This document shows, in pieces, positions 42,987 to 51,491 of a stretch of 64,000 bases of DNA. The position numbers and the translations under genes are program-made. Location of the stretch: assembly GCF_000231055.2 (NCBI RefSeq), contig NZ_CM001466.1, positions 4,513,392 to 4,577,391 on the forward strand, in the 5' to 3' direction. The notes below the pieces were generated by a model that saw only the letters and a program-made list of their open reading frames with translations, had not been told where the DNA came from and searched no databases. Position 1 is the stretch's first letter, and each line of letters opens with the position of its first letter. This DNA comes from Saccharomonospora azurea NA-128. Lineage in GTDB: Bacteria; Actinomycetota; Actinomycetes; Mycobacteriales; Pseudonocardiaceae.

Positions 42987-44812
42987 GCGACATCGAGGAC
43001 AAGGAAACGTATCGGCGCGGGGACCTCTGGCACGATCCGGGCGATCTGATCACCGCCGACAACTCCCGGACCAACGGCCTGGGAATCGGCAACACGATCG
43101 ACGTCCTGCAGGGCGCTGTCGCCGACAACGACAAGGTGACCATGGGCATCGCGGGCGCGGGGCTCGCCCTGGACACGCTCGGTCTCGTGCTCGACCCGCT
43201 CGGCACGGTGTTCGCGGCCGGGATCGGCTGGCTCATCGAGCACGTCACCCCGTTCCGCGTGCCGCTCGACCTGCTGTACGGGGACCCGGAGGGCATCACG
43301 GTCGCGACGGCGGCGCTGGATACCGAGAAAGACCAGATCGAGCAGTGGAAGCGCGGCCTCGAAGGCAAGCTCGGCGAGCTCATGGGGACCTGGAAGGGCG
43401 AGGGCGCGGAGGCCTTCCGGGCGAGCACGCAAGACCTCGCCGACGGCATGGACGCGCTCGAGGACGCCCTTGCCGCGGCGAGCAAGAACATGCAGATCTG
43501 TGGTGCCGTCGCCGGCGGTGTGCGAGGGATCATCCGTGATCTCATCGCCGCGGTACTCGGAGGCATCCTCGCGGGCGCCCTCGCCGCGATCGCGGCCATG
43601 CCGTTCACCTTCGGGACCTCGATCGGGATCTTCCTGGGCACCGTGTTCGGGACGGTCGCCGCCGCCCTGGCCAAGATCGCCACTCACATCAGCGACCTGG
43701 TCTCGAAGGTCTCATCGGCCGCGAAGGCGCTGAAGAACGTCGGTGACAGTGCCAAGAAGCTGGCGGACGACGTCGCCAGGGCGGTGGACGATGTCCTGCC
43801 CACGCCCAGCCGCGGAAGCAACGGCAACACCGGGGGCGGGTCCGCGGTGAGCGGAAGCACCGGCGAGGCGCCCACATTCGGTGGCGGTGGCGGTGGCGGT
43901 GGCGGTGGCCCCGCCGGCGGCGCGGGTGGTGGCGGTCCCGTCGGTGGCCGTGGAACCGCTGGTGGTCCGGGTGGTGGTTCGTGGGCGGATGACGCTGATC
44001 CGACGTTCAATCCGTGGAAGGACGAGCCTTCTGCCGGTCAGCGTGGTGCGGGTGGTGGTGGAACCGCTGGTGGCCCGGGTGGTGGTTCGTGGGCGGATGA
44101 CCCGGAGTTGACGTTCAATCCGTGGAAGGACGAGCCCTCTGCCGGTCAGGGTGGCACGGGCGGCGGCGGCAACCAGGGTGTCCCCGCTGGAAACCAGAGT
44201 CCAGAAGGGGGCGGCAGCCCAGGTGGTGGGGGCGTCGGCAGCGCGACACCCGACTCGCCGAACGGTTCGATCACGGACAGGCTCGGTGGTGACGGCCGGG
44301 CTCCGCAGGACGCGCCCAACACCGGTGGAGACACCAGTGCGGACGGCACGGTGAACACCGGTGGTGACCGTGATCCGGACGGCACCGAGGGCAACACCGG
44401 CCGGGAATCTGAGAGCTCGGATGGTGCGACGGGTACCGACCGGAGCTCCGAGAACGGTGACGAGGGCAAGTCCTTCGTCTGGGACAGCAAGGAGAAGACG
44501 CGCGACCTGTTGCTGGAGGGGGCGAGGAAGTACGCCGACGACCACCCCGAAGCGGGCATCACGCCTGACCAGCTCAGGGACTTCGAGGTCAAGACCGACA
44601 AGATCATCAACGCTCTCGAATCGAAGTATGCGTTCGATGCGCTGGAGAAGGTGAACCCGGAGGTCGCGCACAAGCTCGAGCACATTCTCCGCTCGGCCAC
44701 CGACCTGACTCACGGCGAGGCGGGCCTCTACACGAAGGGCACGCTCGATTTCTTCCGGTTCGGCGCGTGGCCGGCCATGGTGAGCGCGGGGATCATCTCC
44801 GACGACGAGTAG
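42983..44812 (+). CDS. Large WXG-type protein with repeat linker and unknown C-terminal domain
   Basis: The 609-residue protein has four parts. Residues 1-75 precede the block DPLGTVFAAGIGWLIEHVTP (homologous to module 1). A helical WXG-like part with TWKGEGAEAFR follows to about 185, then hydrophobic segments (about 185-235). From about 280 to 490 there is a glycine-, aspartate- and serine-rich linker with two copies of a 36-residue repeat (PGGGSWADD, FNPWKDEPSAGQ). The last 115 residues form a compact helical domain (KTRDLLLEGARKYADDHPEA, ALEKVNPEVAHKLEH). This is the layout of polymorphic type VII effectors, with a variable C-terminal domain. No known toxin motif is visible and no obvious immunity gene follows. 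Confidence 0.75.
   Translation: MSDIEDKETYRRGDLWHDPGDLITADNSRTNGLGIGNTIDVLQGAVADNDKVTMGIAGAGLALDTLGLVLDPLGTVFAAGIGWLIEHVTPFRVPLDLLYGDPEGITVATAALDTEKDQIEQWKRGLEGKLGELMGTWKGEGAEAFRASTQDLADGMDALEDALAAASKNMQICGAVAGGVRGIIRDLIAAVLGGILAGALAAIAAMPFTFGTSIGIFLGTVFGTVAAALAKIATHISDLVSKVSSAAKALKNVGDSAKKLADDVARAVDDVLPTPSRGSNGNTGGGSAVSGSTGEAPTFGGGGGGGGGGPAGGAGGGGPVGGRGTAGGPGGGSWADDADPTFNPWKDEPSAGQRGAGGGGTAGGPGGGSWADDPELTFNPWKDEPSAGQGGTGGGGNQGVPAGNQSPEGGGSPGGGGVGSATPDSPNGSITDRLGGDGRAPQDAPNTGGDTSADGTVNTGGDRDPDGTEGNTGRESESSDGATGTDRSSENGDEGKSFVWDSKEKTRDLLLEGARKYADDHPEAGITPDQLRDFEVKTDKIINALESKYAFDALEKVNPEVAHKLEHILRSATDLTHGEAGLYTKGTLDFFRFGAWPAMVSAGIISDDE
43952..44167 (+). repeat. Tandem 108-bp (36-residue) repeat inside the WXG-type gene
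   Basis: Two adjoining in-frame copies, 43952-44059 and 44060-44167, encode TAGGPGGGSWADD, TFNPWKDEPSAGQ and a Gly-rich spacer. They differ at scattered bases, with the end of copy 2 diverging into the following linker. Expansion or contraction of such units would change the linker length. Confidence 0.85.
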
Positions 44813-44836
44813 CGGACGGCGTCGCATGTGACTGTC

Positions 44837-44871
44837 ACCGGCTCCCGGACCTCAGCCGTCCGGGAGCCGGT
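44837..44871. terminator. 14-bp hairpin between convergent genes
   Basis: ACCGGCTCCCGGAC (44837-44850) pairs perfectly with GTCCGGGAGCCGGT (44858-44871) with a 7-base loop, 24 bp after the WXG-type gene. No T-tract follows. It can serve both this gene and the convergent phosphatase gene. Confidence 0.75.
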
Positions 44872-45003
44872 CCTCTCGACTCGCCCTGCACCCTCTCCGT
44901 GCTGTGGCGAGAGCTCGCCGACGATCCCGTGGTGACTCGGATCGGCGAGTCGCTGGTCCGGCGAGGGGCAGACAGCAGCTGGACGACACCGGGGCCGCAC
45001 CGG

Positions 45004-46242
45004 TCACGCCGTGCCGGGATGCAGCGGGGTTCCCAGCGGCAGGGTGCCGGCCAGTGCGCGCCAGTCGAGCATCAGCAACGTCGCGTCGTCGTCCATCCGG
45101 CCGCGCTGGTGGTCCAGAACGGCGCGCATCACCCGCCGCAGTGTCTCCGGCGCGGCGAGGTTCGCCGCCGAATCGTGTTCGACGAACTCGACCAGCCGGT
45201 CGACGCCGAACAGCCGGCCCTCGCGATCGCGTGCCTCGGTGATGCCGTCGGTGAAGAAGAGCACGCGATCGCCCGGTTCGAGCTGTTCGCGTCCCAGGAT
45301 TCCGTCGGCGGGAGCGCGGGAGACCCCGAGCGGTATTCGCGGGCGGGTCTCCAGGACCTTCAGCGCGGCGTTGGCCCGCAACAGAAGTGGGGGCGGATGC
45401 CCCGCGAGGAGGTAGGTGAGCTCCCCGGTCGTGACGTCCAGCCAGCTGAGGATCGCCGTCACATAGCGTGCACCGGCGGGCCGGTTCTCGATGATCGTCG
45501 CGTCCGCCTCGCGCGCCAGCGCACGGAGATCACGCACGCCGCTGCGGCGGGCGTTGCGAATCGCGGCCAGCGTCACCGCGGTGGTCAGGCCCGACTGCAT
45601 GTCGTGCCCGACGCTGTCGAACAGCGCGCAGAACGCGACGTCCTCGTCCACCGCGTAGTCGAACGCGTCACCGCCGACCCGTTGGTGTGGTTCGAGGACG
45701 ACGCTGATCACGAGATCCTCGGAGGCGAAGGTGAGCGGGGGCAGCAGTTGCCACAACAACTCGGCGTCCCGGGTGAAGGGCGTCGTCCGACGGGCGACGT
45801 GCAGGGTGTCACCGTAGGCGAACTTCGTGGCGACGATGTGCCCGAGCAGGCTCGCGAGCGACAGGCACCGGTCACGGACGTCGGAATCCTGCGGGCTCAG
45901 GTCCGGGGGCAGGCCGAAACAGACCGCGCCGACGCGCTCCGTGCCGTCGACCATCGGCACCCAGAGCACCGTTCGCGCGTCGGAGGTCCGCTGCCAGAGG
46001 GGTTTCTGCAGCTGGTAGGCCCGGCCCGCAAGCGAGTCCTCCACTCCCACCGGCCCGCGGCCGGTCGCCACGAGCGGAGTGAGCACCCGCTGGCCGTGGT
46101 CGACGAGGTAGAGCTCCGCGGAGATCCCCAGTCGGCGGACCGCGCGGTCGGCCACGCGTCCCACGTCGGGTCCGGACGCGCTGTGCGTCTCACCGACGAT
46201 GTCGGAGACGACCTCCCACCACCCGTTCAACTCAGCCACCAC
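45004..46242 (-). CDS. GAF-PP2C (SpoIIE/RsbU-type) protein phosphatase
   Basis: The 412-residue protein has an N-terminal GAF-like sensor domain (about 20-155; TVLWVPMVDGTERVGAVCF) and a C-terminal PP2C phosphatase domain of the RsbU type (about 175-400). Metal-site motifs are RVGGDAFDYA, ALFDSVGHDMQSGLTT, FFTDGITEARDREG and GRMDDDATLLML. It would dephosphorylate an anti-anti-sigma factor and so control a sigma factor in response to a ligand or stress. GTG 46242 is the best start I see. No partner anti-sigma gene is adjacent. Confidence 0.9.
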   Translation of the reverse strand: MVAELNGWWEVVSDIVGETHSASGPDVGRVADRAVRRLGISAELYLVDHGQRVLTPLVATGRGPVGVEDSLAGRAYQLQKPLWQRTSDARTVLWVPMVDGTERVGAVCFGLPPDLSPQDSDVRDRCLSLASLLGHIVATKFAYGDTLHVARRTTPFTRDAELLWQLLPPLTFASEDLVISVVLEPHQRVGGDAFDYAVDEDVAFCALFDSVGHDMQSGLTTAVTLAAIRNARRSGVRDLRALAREADATIIENRPAGARYVTAILSWLDVTTGELTYLLAGHPPPLLLRANAALKVLETRPRIPLGVSRAPADGILGREQLEPGDRVLFFTDGITEARDREGRLFGVDRLVEFVEHDSAANLAAPETLRRVMRAVLDHQRGRMDDDATLLMLDWRALAGTLPLGTPLHPGTA

Positions 46243-46377
46243 CCGTGGCGCTTACCCGCTGTGTCCGGGGGAAAACCCGGCTGTCGCCGCTGCCGTGAGC
46301 GGCCCCGGTGACCCCCGCGTCGACTCCGGCGGTCATCCTGGGAGCGGCGTACGACTCGACCGGAGGACCGCGAGGAC

Positions 46378-46734
46378 ATGGAGATCTGGATCAACCCGGC
46401 CTGCTCGAAGTGCCGCTCGGCGTTGTCACTGTTGGATGCCGAAGGCGCCGACTACACGATCCGCTACTACCTCGAAGAGCCTCCCACCGTCGAGGAGCTG
46501 GAGAAGGTCCTGGGCAAGCTGGGATTGGAGCCGTGGGACATTGCCCGGCTCGGCGAGCCCGCGGCCGAGGCGCTGGGCATGGCGTCGTGGGCGCGCGACG
46601 AGGCTCATCGCCGGCAGTGGCTCGACGCCCTGGCCGCCGAGCCGACCCTCATTCAGCGCCCCATCATCACCGCCGACGACGACACCGCCGTGGTGGGCCG
46701 CTCGCCGGAGGCGGTGCGGTCGGTGCTGCCGTAA
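46378..46734 (+). CDS. ArsC/Spx-family thioredoxin-like reductase
   Basis: The 118-residue protein of the ArsC family opens IWINPACSKCRSAL with a CxxC near residues 9-12, has YYLEEPPTVEELEKVL and the conserved proline loop LIQRPIITADD. The family includes glutaredoxin-linked arsenate reductases; without an ars operon around it a redox or nitrosative role is just as likely. ATG 46378 is the only start near a plausible site (GGAGGAC). Confidence 0.9.
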   Translation: MEIWINPACSKCRSALSLLDAEGADYTIRYYLEEPPTVEELEKVLGKLGLEPWDIARLGEPAAEALGMASWARDEAHRRQWLDALAAEPTLIQRPIITADDDTAVVGRSPEAVRSVLP

Positions 46735-46762
46735 CGCGCGACTGCGCGCGACGCCGACGACG

Positions 46763-47085
46763 TCAGGCGCCCGCCGGGCGGCGGGCCTCGGCGAAGTCGC
46801 CACGTTCCAGCAGTGCGGACACCGCGACACCGGCCACGAGGCCCCAGAAGGCGGCGCTGATGTTCAGCGGGGTCACGTCGGAGACGGTGACGAGGAACGC
46901 GACGAGCGCACCCAGCGTGAAGTGGGTGCGGAAGGCCGTGACGAACGCGCTCTGCAGCGCCCGCAGCATCGCCAGGCCTCCGAGGACGGCGACGAAGGAC
47001 TCCGGGGTCGCGAGCAGGAGCCGGACGAAGGCGGGCGCGAGCAGTCCGGTCATCATGGCGAGCAGACCGCACACGATCCCGGGCC
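46763..47085 (-). pseudogene. 3' fragment of benzoate transporter benE
   Basis: Reading the minus strand, VCGLLAMMTGLLAPAFVRLL and LAMLRALQSAF, then TLGALVAFLVTVSDVTPLNISAAFWGLVAG, match the last 105 or so residues of BenE-type benzoate:H+ symporters of about 400 residues. The homology stops at about 47083, where the 3' portion of an LAL regulator begins on the opposite strand. The first three-quarters of the gene are therefore missing. The fragment ends with GDFAEARRPAGA at 46763. Not a functional transporter. Confidence 0.75.
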
Positions 47086-49461
47086 GACCCGCCGTTGCTG
47101 CAGGCGCTGACGTCGGCGGTGCGGCATCACCCGCGGGCGCGGCTGCTCGTCGTGGTCACGGCCGTGACGGACGACCCGAGCTTGCCCGCCGACGTGCTCG
47201 ACCTGCTCGCGCACAGCGCCACCGCCGAGATCGTCCTGGCTCCCCTGACTCCCACCGAGGTGAGTCGTGTGGCCGCGGCGCGCGGCGTGTTGCTGCACCC
47301 GTCGATGGCCGAGTCGCTGTGGCGGCACACGGGCGGCAGGCCCCGTCCGGTGGTGCACCTGCTCACCGAGGTGCCGTCGGCGACCTGGGCGCGGTTCGAT
47401 CCGGAGCTCCCGGCTCCCGCGGCCGTCGCCGCTGCCGTGCGGGCCGCGTTGGGGCGTTGCTCGCCCGCCGCGCGCGCACTCGCCGAAGCGGCGGCCGTGC
47501 TCGGCCCGGGCATCGCGGCGCGGGACGTCGCCCGGCTCGCCGGCGTCGAGGACGACCCACTGCCCGCACTCGACGAGGCCCACACCGCCGGGCTCGTCGA
47601 GTTCGGCCCCCGCGGGCTCACCGAGGTGGGACCCCGCGACCCCCTGGTGCGGGCCGCGATCCTGGCGACGATGGGACGCGCGGCGGCCGCGGAGGCGCAC
47701 CGCCGTGCCGCGGAGCTGACCGAGGACCCGGCCCGCCGACTCCGGCTGCTCGTCGCCGCGTCGCCGGTCCCGGATCCCGCGGTCGCCGACCGGCTCGACT
47801 CCCTGGCCGCCGAACACGCGGCCGAGGGAGCCTGGGCCACGGCGGCGTCACTGCTGCACGACGCGAGCCGGCTCACCGACGACCAGGTGCTGCGCGGGAG
47901 CCGCCTGACCCGCGCCGTCGACGCCTCCATCGGGGCGGGCGACGTCTACGCCGCGGCCGCCCTCGTGCCCGAGGTGGAGAGCCTGCGGGAGACCCCGCTG
48001 CGCAACGCCGTGCTGGGGTACCTCGCGATCGTGCGCGGACGCGCCGTGGAGGCCGAGTCGCGCCTGCGGCGAGCGTGGACGCTCGTGAACACCGAGCGCG
48101 AACCCGAGGTCGCGGCCCAGATCTGCCAGCGGTACGTGCTCCACGCACTCCTGCGGTGCCGGGGCGAGGAGCTGCTCACCTGGGCCGACCGCGCCATCGC
48201 GCTCGCGGGCCCGGACTCACCGGCCGCCGTCGAAGCGGCCGCCATCCGAGGGTTGGGTCTCGCGGGCACCGGACGGGTGCGCGAGGCGATGCGCGACTAC
48301 GCCGAGCTCGGTGACCGGGTCCCGCACGGGGCGCAGGCGCTGCGGGTCGTGCTGGCGCGGGGCTGGCTCAACGTGGTGGTCGACGCGATCGACGACGCGC
48401 GCGCCGACCTCGCGAGCGCGGTCCCCACCACCTATCTCGGCGGGTCCACCCGCATCTCCCTGTGGGCGCGGGCCTGGCTCGCGCGCGCCCGGTTCCTCGC
48501 GGGCGAGTGGGACGACGCCCTGCGCACCGTCCGAGAGGCGGAGCCGCTGCTCGAACGCAGCGGGATCGTGCTCGCCGCTCCCCTGCTGCACTGGACGGCC
48601 GTGGCCGTGCACGCCCTGCGCGGGGAGTGGGAGGAGGCCGAGTCGACGCTGCGCCGGTGCGAGGCGGGCCCTCAGGACTACGAGTGGATGCGCGTCGCTT
48701 CCTGCCTCGCCCGCGCCCACCTCGCCGAGGCGCGAGCCGACTCCGCGGGCGTGCTGCGCGCACTCCACCCGCTCACCCAGAGCTGGGCGGGCGGCAGCAT
48801 CGACGAGCCGGGCCACTGGCCCTGGCACGACCTGTACGCGCACGCGCTGGTCGTCGAAGGCCGGCACGCCGAGGCCGACACCTTCCTGCGCCGCCACGAA
48901 CGGCTCGCCGACGACCGGGAGAGCGCGTCGACCCGCGCCCGGCTGGCGGCCGCCCGGGGACGCCTGCTCGGCGCCCAGGGCGACCACGTCGGCGCGACCC
49001 AGGCGTTCGAACGCGCACTCGACACCCTGGAGACCCTGCCCCTGCGCTACGACCGCGCCCGCGTGCTCTTCGCCTACGGGCAGACGCTGCGCCGGGCGGG
49101 CAAACGACGCAGGGCCGACGCCGTGATCTCGACATCGCGGGAGATTTTCGTCAGTCTGGGGGCCGCCACGTGTGTGGCGCGCTGTGACCGTGAACTGAAG
49201 GCGGGTGGGATGCACGTCGTCCGGTCGGCCCGTCAGGCCGGGGGACTCACGCCCCAGGAGGAGGCCGTCGCCGAGCTGGTGGCCCGGGGCCTGTCCAACC
49301 GTGAGGTCGCCGCCGAACTCTTCCTCGCCACCAAGACGGTCCAGTACCACCTGACCCGCGTCTACGCGAAGCTCGGCGTCCGTTCCCGGGCCGAGCTCGC
49401 CGCGCGCCGCTCGTCGAGCGGCGATGTCACCGTTCCCTCGATTCGACAGGAGATCGAATGA
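47083..49461 (+). pseudogene. 5'-truncated LAL-type LuxR regulator
   Basis: The open frame gives about 790 residues that begin immediately after where Walker B would lie: ADPPLLQALTSAVRHHPRARLLVVVTAV. Walker A and B of the STAND ATPase domain, found intact in the two LAL copies of the cluster, are absent. The helical-repeat region and a C-terminal LuxR helix-turn-helix (LSNREVAAELFLATKTVQYHL) are present. TTG 47095 could serve as a start without ribosome-binding sequence. Transcription or function is doubtful, but the downstream pcaD overlaps its stop by ATGA, showing that they once formed an operon. Confidence 0.75.
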
Positions 49462-50222
49462 CGCCGCACCACCAGATCACCGGCCCGGACACCGGCGAGG
49501 TCGTCGTGCTCGCCGGGTCGATCGGCAGCAACCTCAGCATGTGGGACCCGCAGGTGCCCCGGCTCGTGGACGCGGGCTTCCGCGTGGTCCGGTTCGACAA
49601 CCGCGGCCACGGCCGCTCGCCCGTGCCCGACGGCCCCAGCTCGATGGCCGACCTCGCCGGCGACGTCGTCGAACTGCTCGACACCCTGGGCATCGAGCGC
49701 GCGCACCTCGTGGGGCTCTCGCTGGGCGGGATGATCGGCATGTGGCTCGGCGCCCACGAGCCGTCGAGGATCGACCGGCTGGTGCTGTGCTGCACGTCGG
49801 CCAAGCTCGGCACCCCGCAGATGTGGGAGGAGCGGGCGACGCAGGCGACGACCAAGGGAATGGTCAGCATCGCCGACGGCAGCATCGGCCGGTGGTTCAC
49901 ACCCGGCTGGATCCAAGCCAACCCGGGCCTGGCCAAGGAGTACCACCACATGACGGCCACCGTGCCCGCCGCGGGCTACGCGTCGTGCTGCGCCGCCATC
50001 GGCGGGATGGACCTGCGTGACGCCCTGCCGTCGATCACGGCGCCGACCCTGGTCATCGGCGGCCGCGACGACCAGGCCACGCCGCCCGAGCACGCGCAGC
50101 TGATCGCCGACCGCATCCCCGGCGCGCGCCTGGAGCTCGTCGACGGCGCCGCCCACCTGGGCAACGTCGAACAGCCGGAGATCTTCGGCGAGCTCATCAC
50201 GGAACACCTCACGGCGAGGTGA
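49458..50222 (+). CDS. pcaD: 3-oxoadipate enol-lactonase
   Basis: The 254-residue alpha/beta hydrolase has FDNRGHGRSP, the nucleophile elbow GLSLGGMIG, Asp in GGRDDQATPP and His in GAAHLGNVEQPE, the set typical of PcaD. It hydrolyses beta-ketoadipate enol-lactone, downstream of pcaB in protocatechuate catabolism. The start overlaps the truncated LAL gene (ATGA). It is separated from pcaHGB by about 47 kb, and its last 37 bp are duplicated at 55071. With its regulator broken, expression is uncertain. Confidence 0.92.
   Translation: MTPHHQITGPDTGEVVVLAGSIGSNLSMWDPQVPRLVDAGFRVVRFDNRGHGRSPVPDGPSSMADLAGDVVELLDTLGIERAHLVGLSLGGMIGMWLGAHEPSRIDRLVLCCTSAKLGTPQMWEERATQATTKGMVSIADGSIGRWFTPGWIQANPGLAKEYHHMTATVPAAGYASCCAAIGGMDLRDALPSITAPTLVIGGRDDQATPPEHAQLIADRIPGARLELVDGAAHLGNVEQPEIFGELITEHLTAR
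50186..50222 (+). repeat. 37-bp direct repeat, copy 1 (3' end of pcaD)
   Basis: The last 37 bases of pcaD, from CGGCGAGCTC to GAGGTGA including the stop, are repeated identically at 55071-55107 in the same orientation. After one mismatch both copies also continue with CGGAAGC. The pair brackets 4.9 kb of CRISPR-Cas, phage and lipoprotein fragments. Confidence 0.9.
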
Positions 50223-50568
50223 CCGGAAGCGGCGGGTGGGCCCCGCTCGAGAACTCGCGTGAGGGCGTCCACGCGGTGCGTGACGAGGTCACGGTAGGCG
50301 GGACTGCCTTGGACGTTGACCTCGTCCCCCGGGGAGACAATGGGAAACTTCTTCCCCGCGCGCCAGACCAAGATGGTTCGGTGATGGTGAGCAGGCTCGT
50401 TGCGTCCCGTTGGCGCCCTGACCGAGATGTTGCCTCGCTGTCACCGGCGGTTCTCTGTTTCGTCCGCGGTGACAACTGGGCTGCCTCACAGCTCGGTGAA
50501 GTATTAGCCGACAGGCTCGACGTGTGCGTCAGGCAGATGCAGAGCAAGCGAGTGTCGGAGTTCAGTCC
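50223..50568. other. Non-coding or decayed tract after pcaD
   Basis: About 346 bp without a convincing gene. A minus-strand stretch around 50240-50371 reads PGDEVNVQGSPAYRDLVTH, which looks protein-like but has no recognised family and no intact ends. It may be debris of the same rearrangement. No promoter or terminator is recognised. Confidence 0.5.
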
Positions 50569-50597
50569 CGAACCATCCCCGCATGCGCGGGGCCGCC
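50569..50597. CRISPR. Single type I-E CRISPR-repeat-like sequence
   Basis: The 29-base stretch contains GAACCATCCCCGCATGCGC followed by GGGG and CCGCC. It includes the hairpin CCCCGC-ATGC-GCGGGG and, apart from about three end bases, equals the repeat type I recall from actinobacterial type I-E arrays (reverse complement, ending GGATGGTTC). Only one copy is present, directly at the end of the inverted cas7e fragment. It is therefore a remnant and not an array. Confidence 0.6.
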
Positions 50598-51012
50598 CCC
50601 CGAGGCCCCGGCCGCCAAAACGGGTTCGTCACCCCACTGCCGCACGGCGCGACCGTGCTCCTCGGCGAGTCTGCGCGCTGACTTCTCTGCGATGCCGCCC
50701 CTGTCGTCCTCCCGCACGGAGACGGGGTTCTCGAAAGCGGAGACGAGGTTGACCGGCTGGTCGGCACGGACCACGACGGCTACCAGGCTCGGGCGTGTGC
50801 GGTGCGCGTAGGAGTTGGTGTGTCCTGTGGGCATCGAGCGGGCGAAGGCGTCGAGGAACAGTCGGGCGCCGTCGTCGGTGGTGTCCGCGTCGCCGAGATT
50901 CTCCTCGAGCTGGTGAATCCCAAGCGTTGCGTAGCGGTAGAGGGTGGCCGAATTAAACCCGACGGTGCCGATCATGCCCGCGCCGGTGTTCTCCGTGTTC
51001 TCGTCGTCCACT
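50598..51012 (-). pseudogene. Inverted 3' part of cas7e (Cascade backbone)
   Basis: On the minus strand the sequence from 51012 reads VDDENTENTGAGMIGTV, then FNSATLYRYATLGIHQLEEN, FARSMPTGHTNSYAHRT and VVVRADQPVNLVSAFENPVS, all Cas7e (CasC/Cse4) hallmarks. The first half of the protein (about 200 residues) is missing and the end runs into the CRISPR-repeat-like sequence. The orientation is opposite to cas5e, cas6e and cas1e, whereas an intact I-E operon has all on one strand. An inversion with breakpoints in cas7e and cas5e explains this. Confidence 0.75.
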
Positions 51013-51478
51013 ACCTCGCGGGATTGCGGTTCGGGGTGCGTGTCGACCAGCCGGGCAGTCTGCTGCGCGACTACCACACCGTCAGCGACTACCGCGGTGT
51101 CCCGCTTCGCCAGGCCGGCGTCAACGCCAAGGGAGAGCAGAAGCCCACCTCCCCAGCAAAGAGCACGCATGCTACCCACCGCTACTACCTTCAGGACGCC
51201 GTCTTCGTTGCTGCTGTCTCAGGACCGGCGCCGTTGATGACCGCACTCGCCGACGCGATACGTCGCCCTGCCTACCCGCTGTCGTTGGGACGGCGTTCGT
51301 GCCCGCCAACACAACCGATCGTGCTCGCTGTCGAGGAGGCGGAGGTGAGGGCGACGCTGGCCGCATGTCCGTGGCAGGCCGACACCCACAACCGCCGTCG
51401 TCTTCGCAGCCGGCACGGGGGAAGCCTCACTCACACGTCGACCTCCCCGCGACACCCCACGACCCCTTCGCCCTGTTG
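51011..51478 (+). pseudogene. 5'-truncated, frame-disrupted cas5e
   Basis: The plus strand reads LAGLRFGVRVDQPGSLLRDY, then VNAKGEQKPTSPAKSTHATH, RYYLQDAVFVAAV and AYPLSLGRRSCPP, the centre of Cas5e (CasD). About the first 70 residues are missing: the homology starts exactly where the inverted cas7e fragment ends. After PWQADTH the tail (HVDLPATPHDPFALL) lies in another frame with some codons lost. Not functional. It is directly upstream of cas6e, the normal gene order. Confidence 0.75.
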
Positions 51479-51491
51479 AGCTGGTGGCCCC

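Noticed and set aside
37790-44812. A complete ESX/type VII secretion locus
   Set aside because: No EccC ATPase, EccB, EccD, EccE or mycosin gene is in the window; only substrate-like and accessory genes.
50569-50660. A short CRISPR array
   Set aside because: Only one repeat-like unit is visible; no second copy at spacer distance was found on either side.
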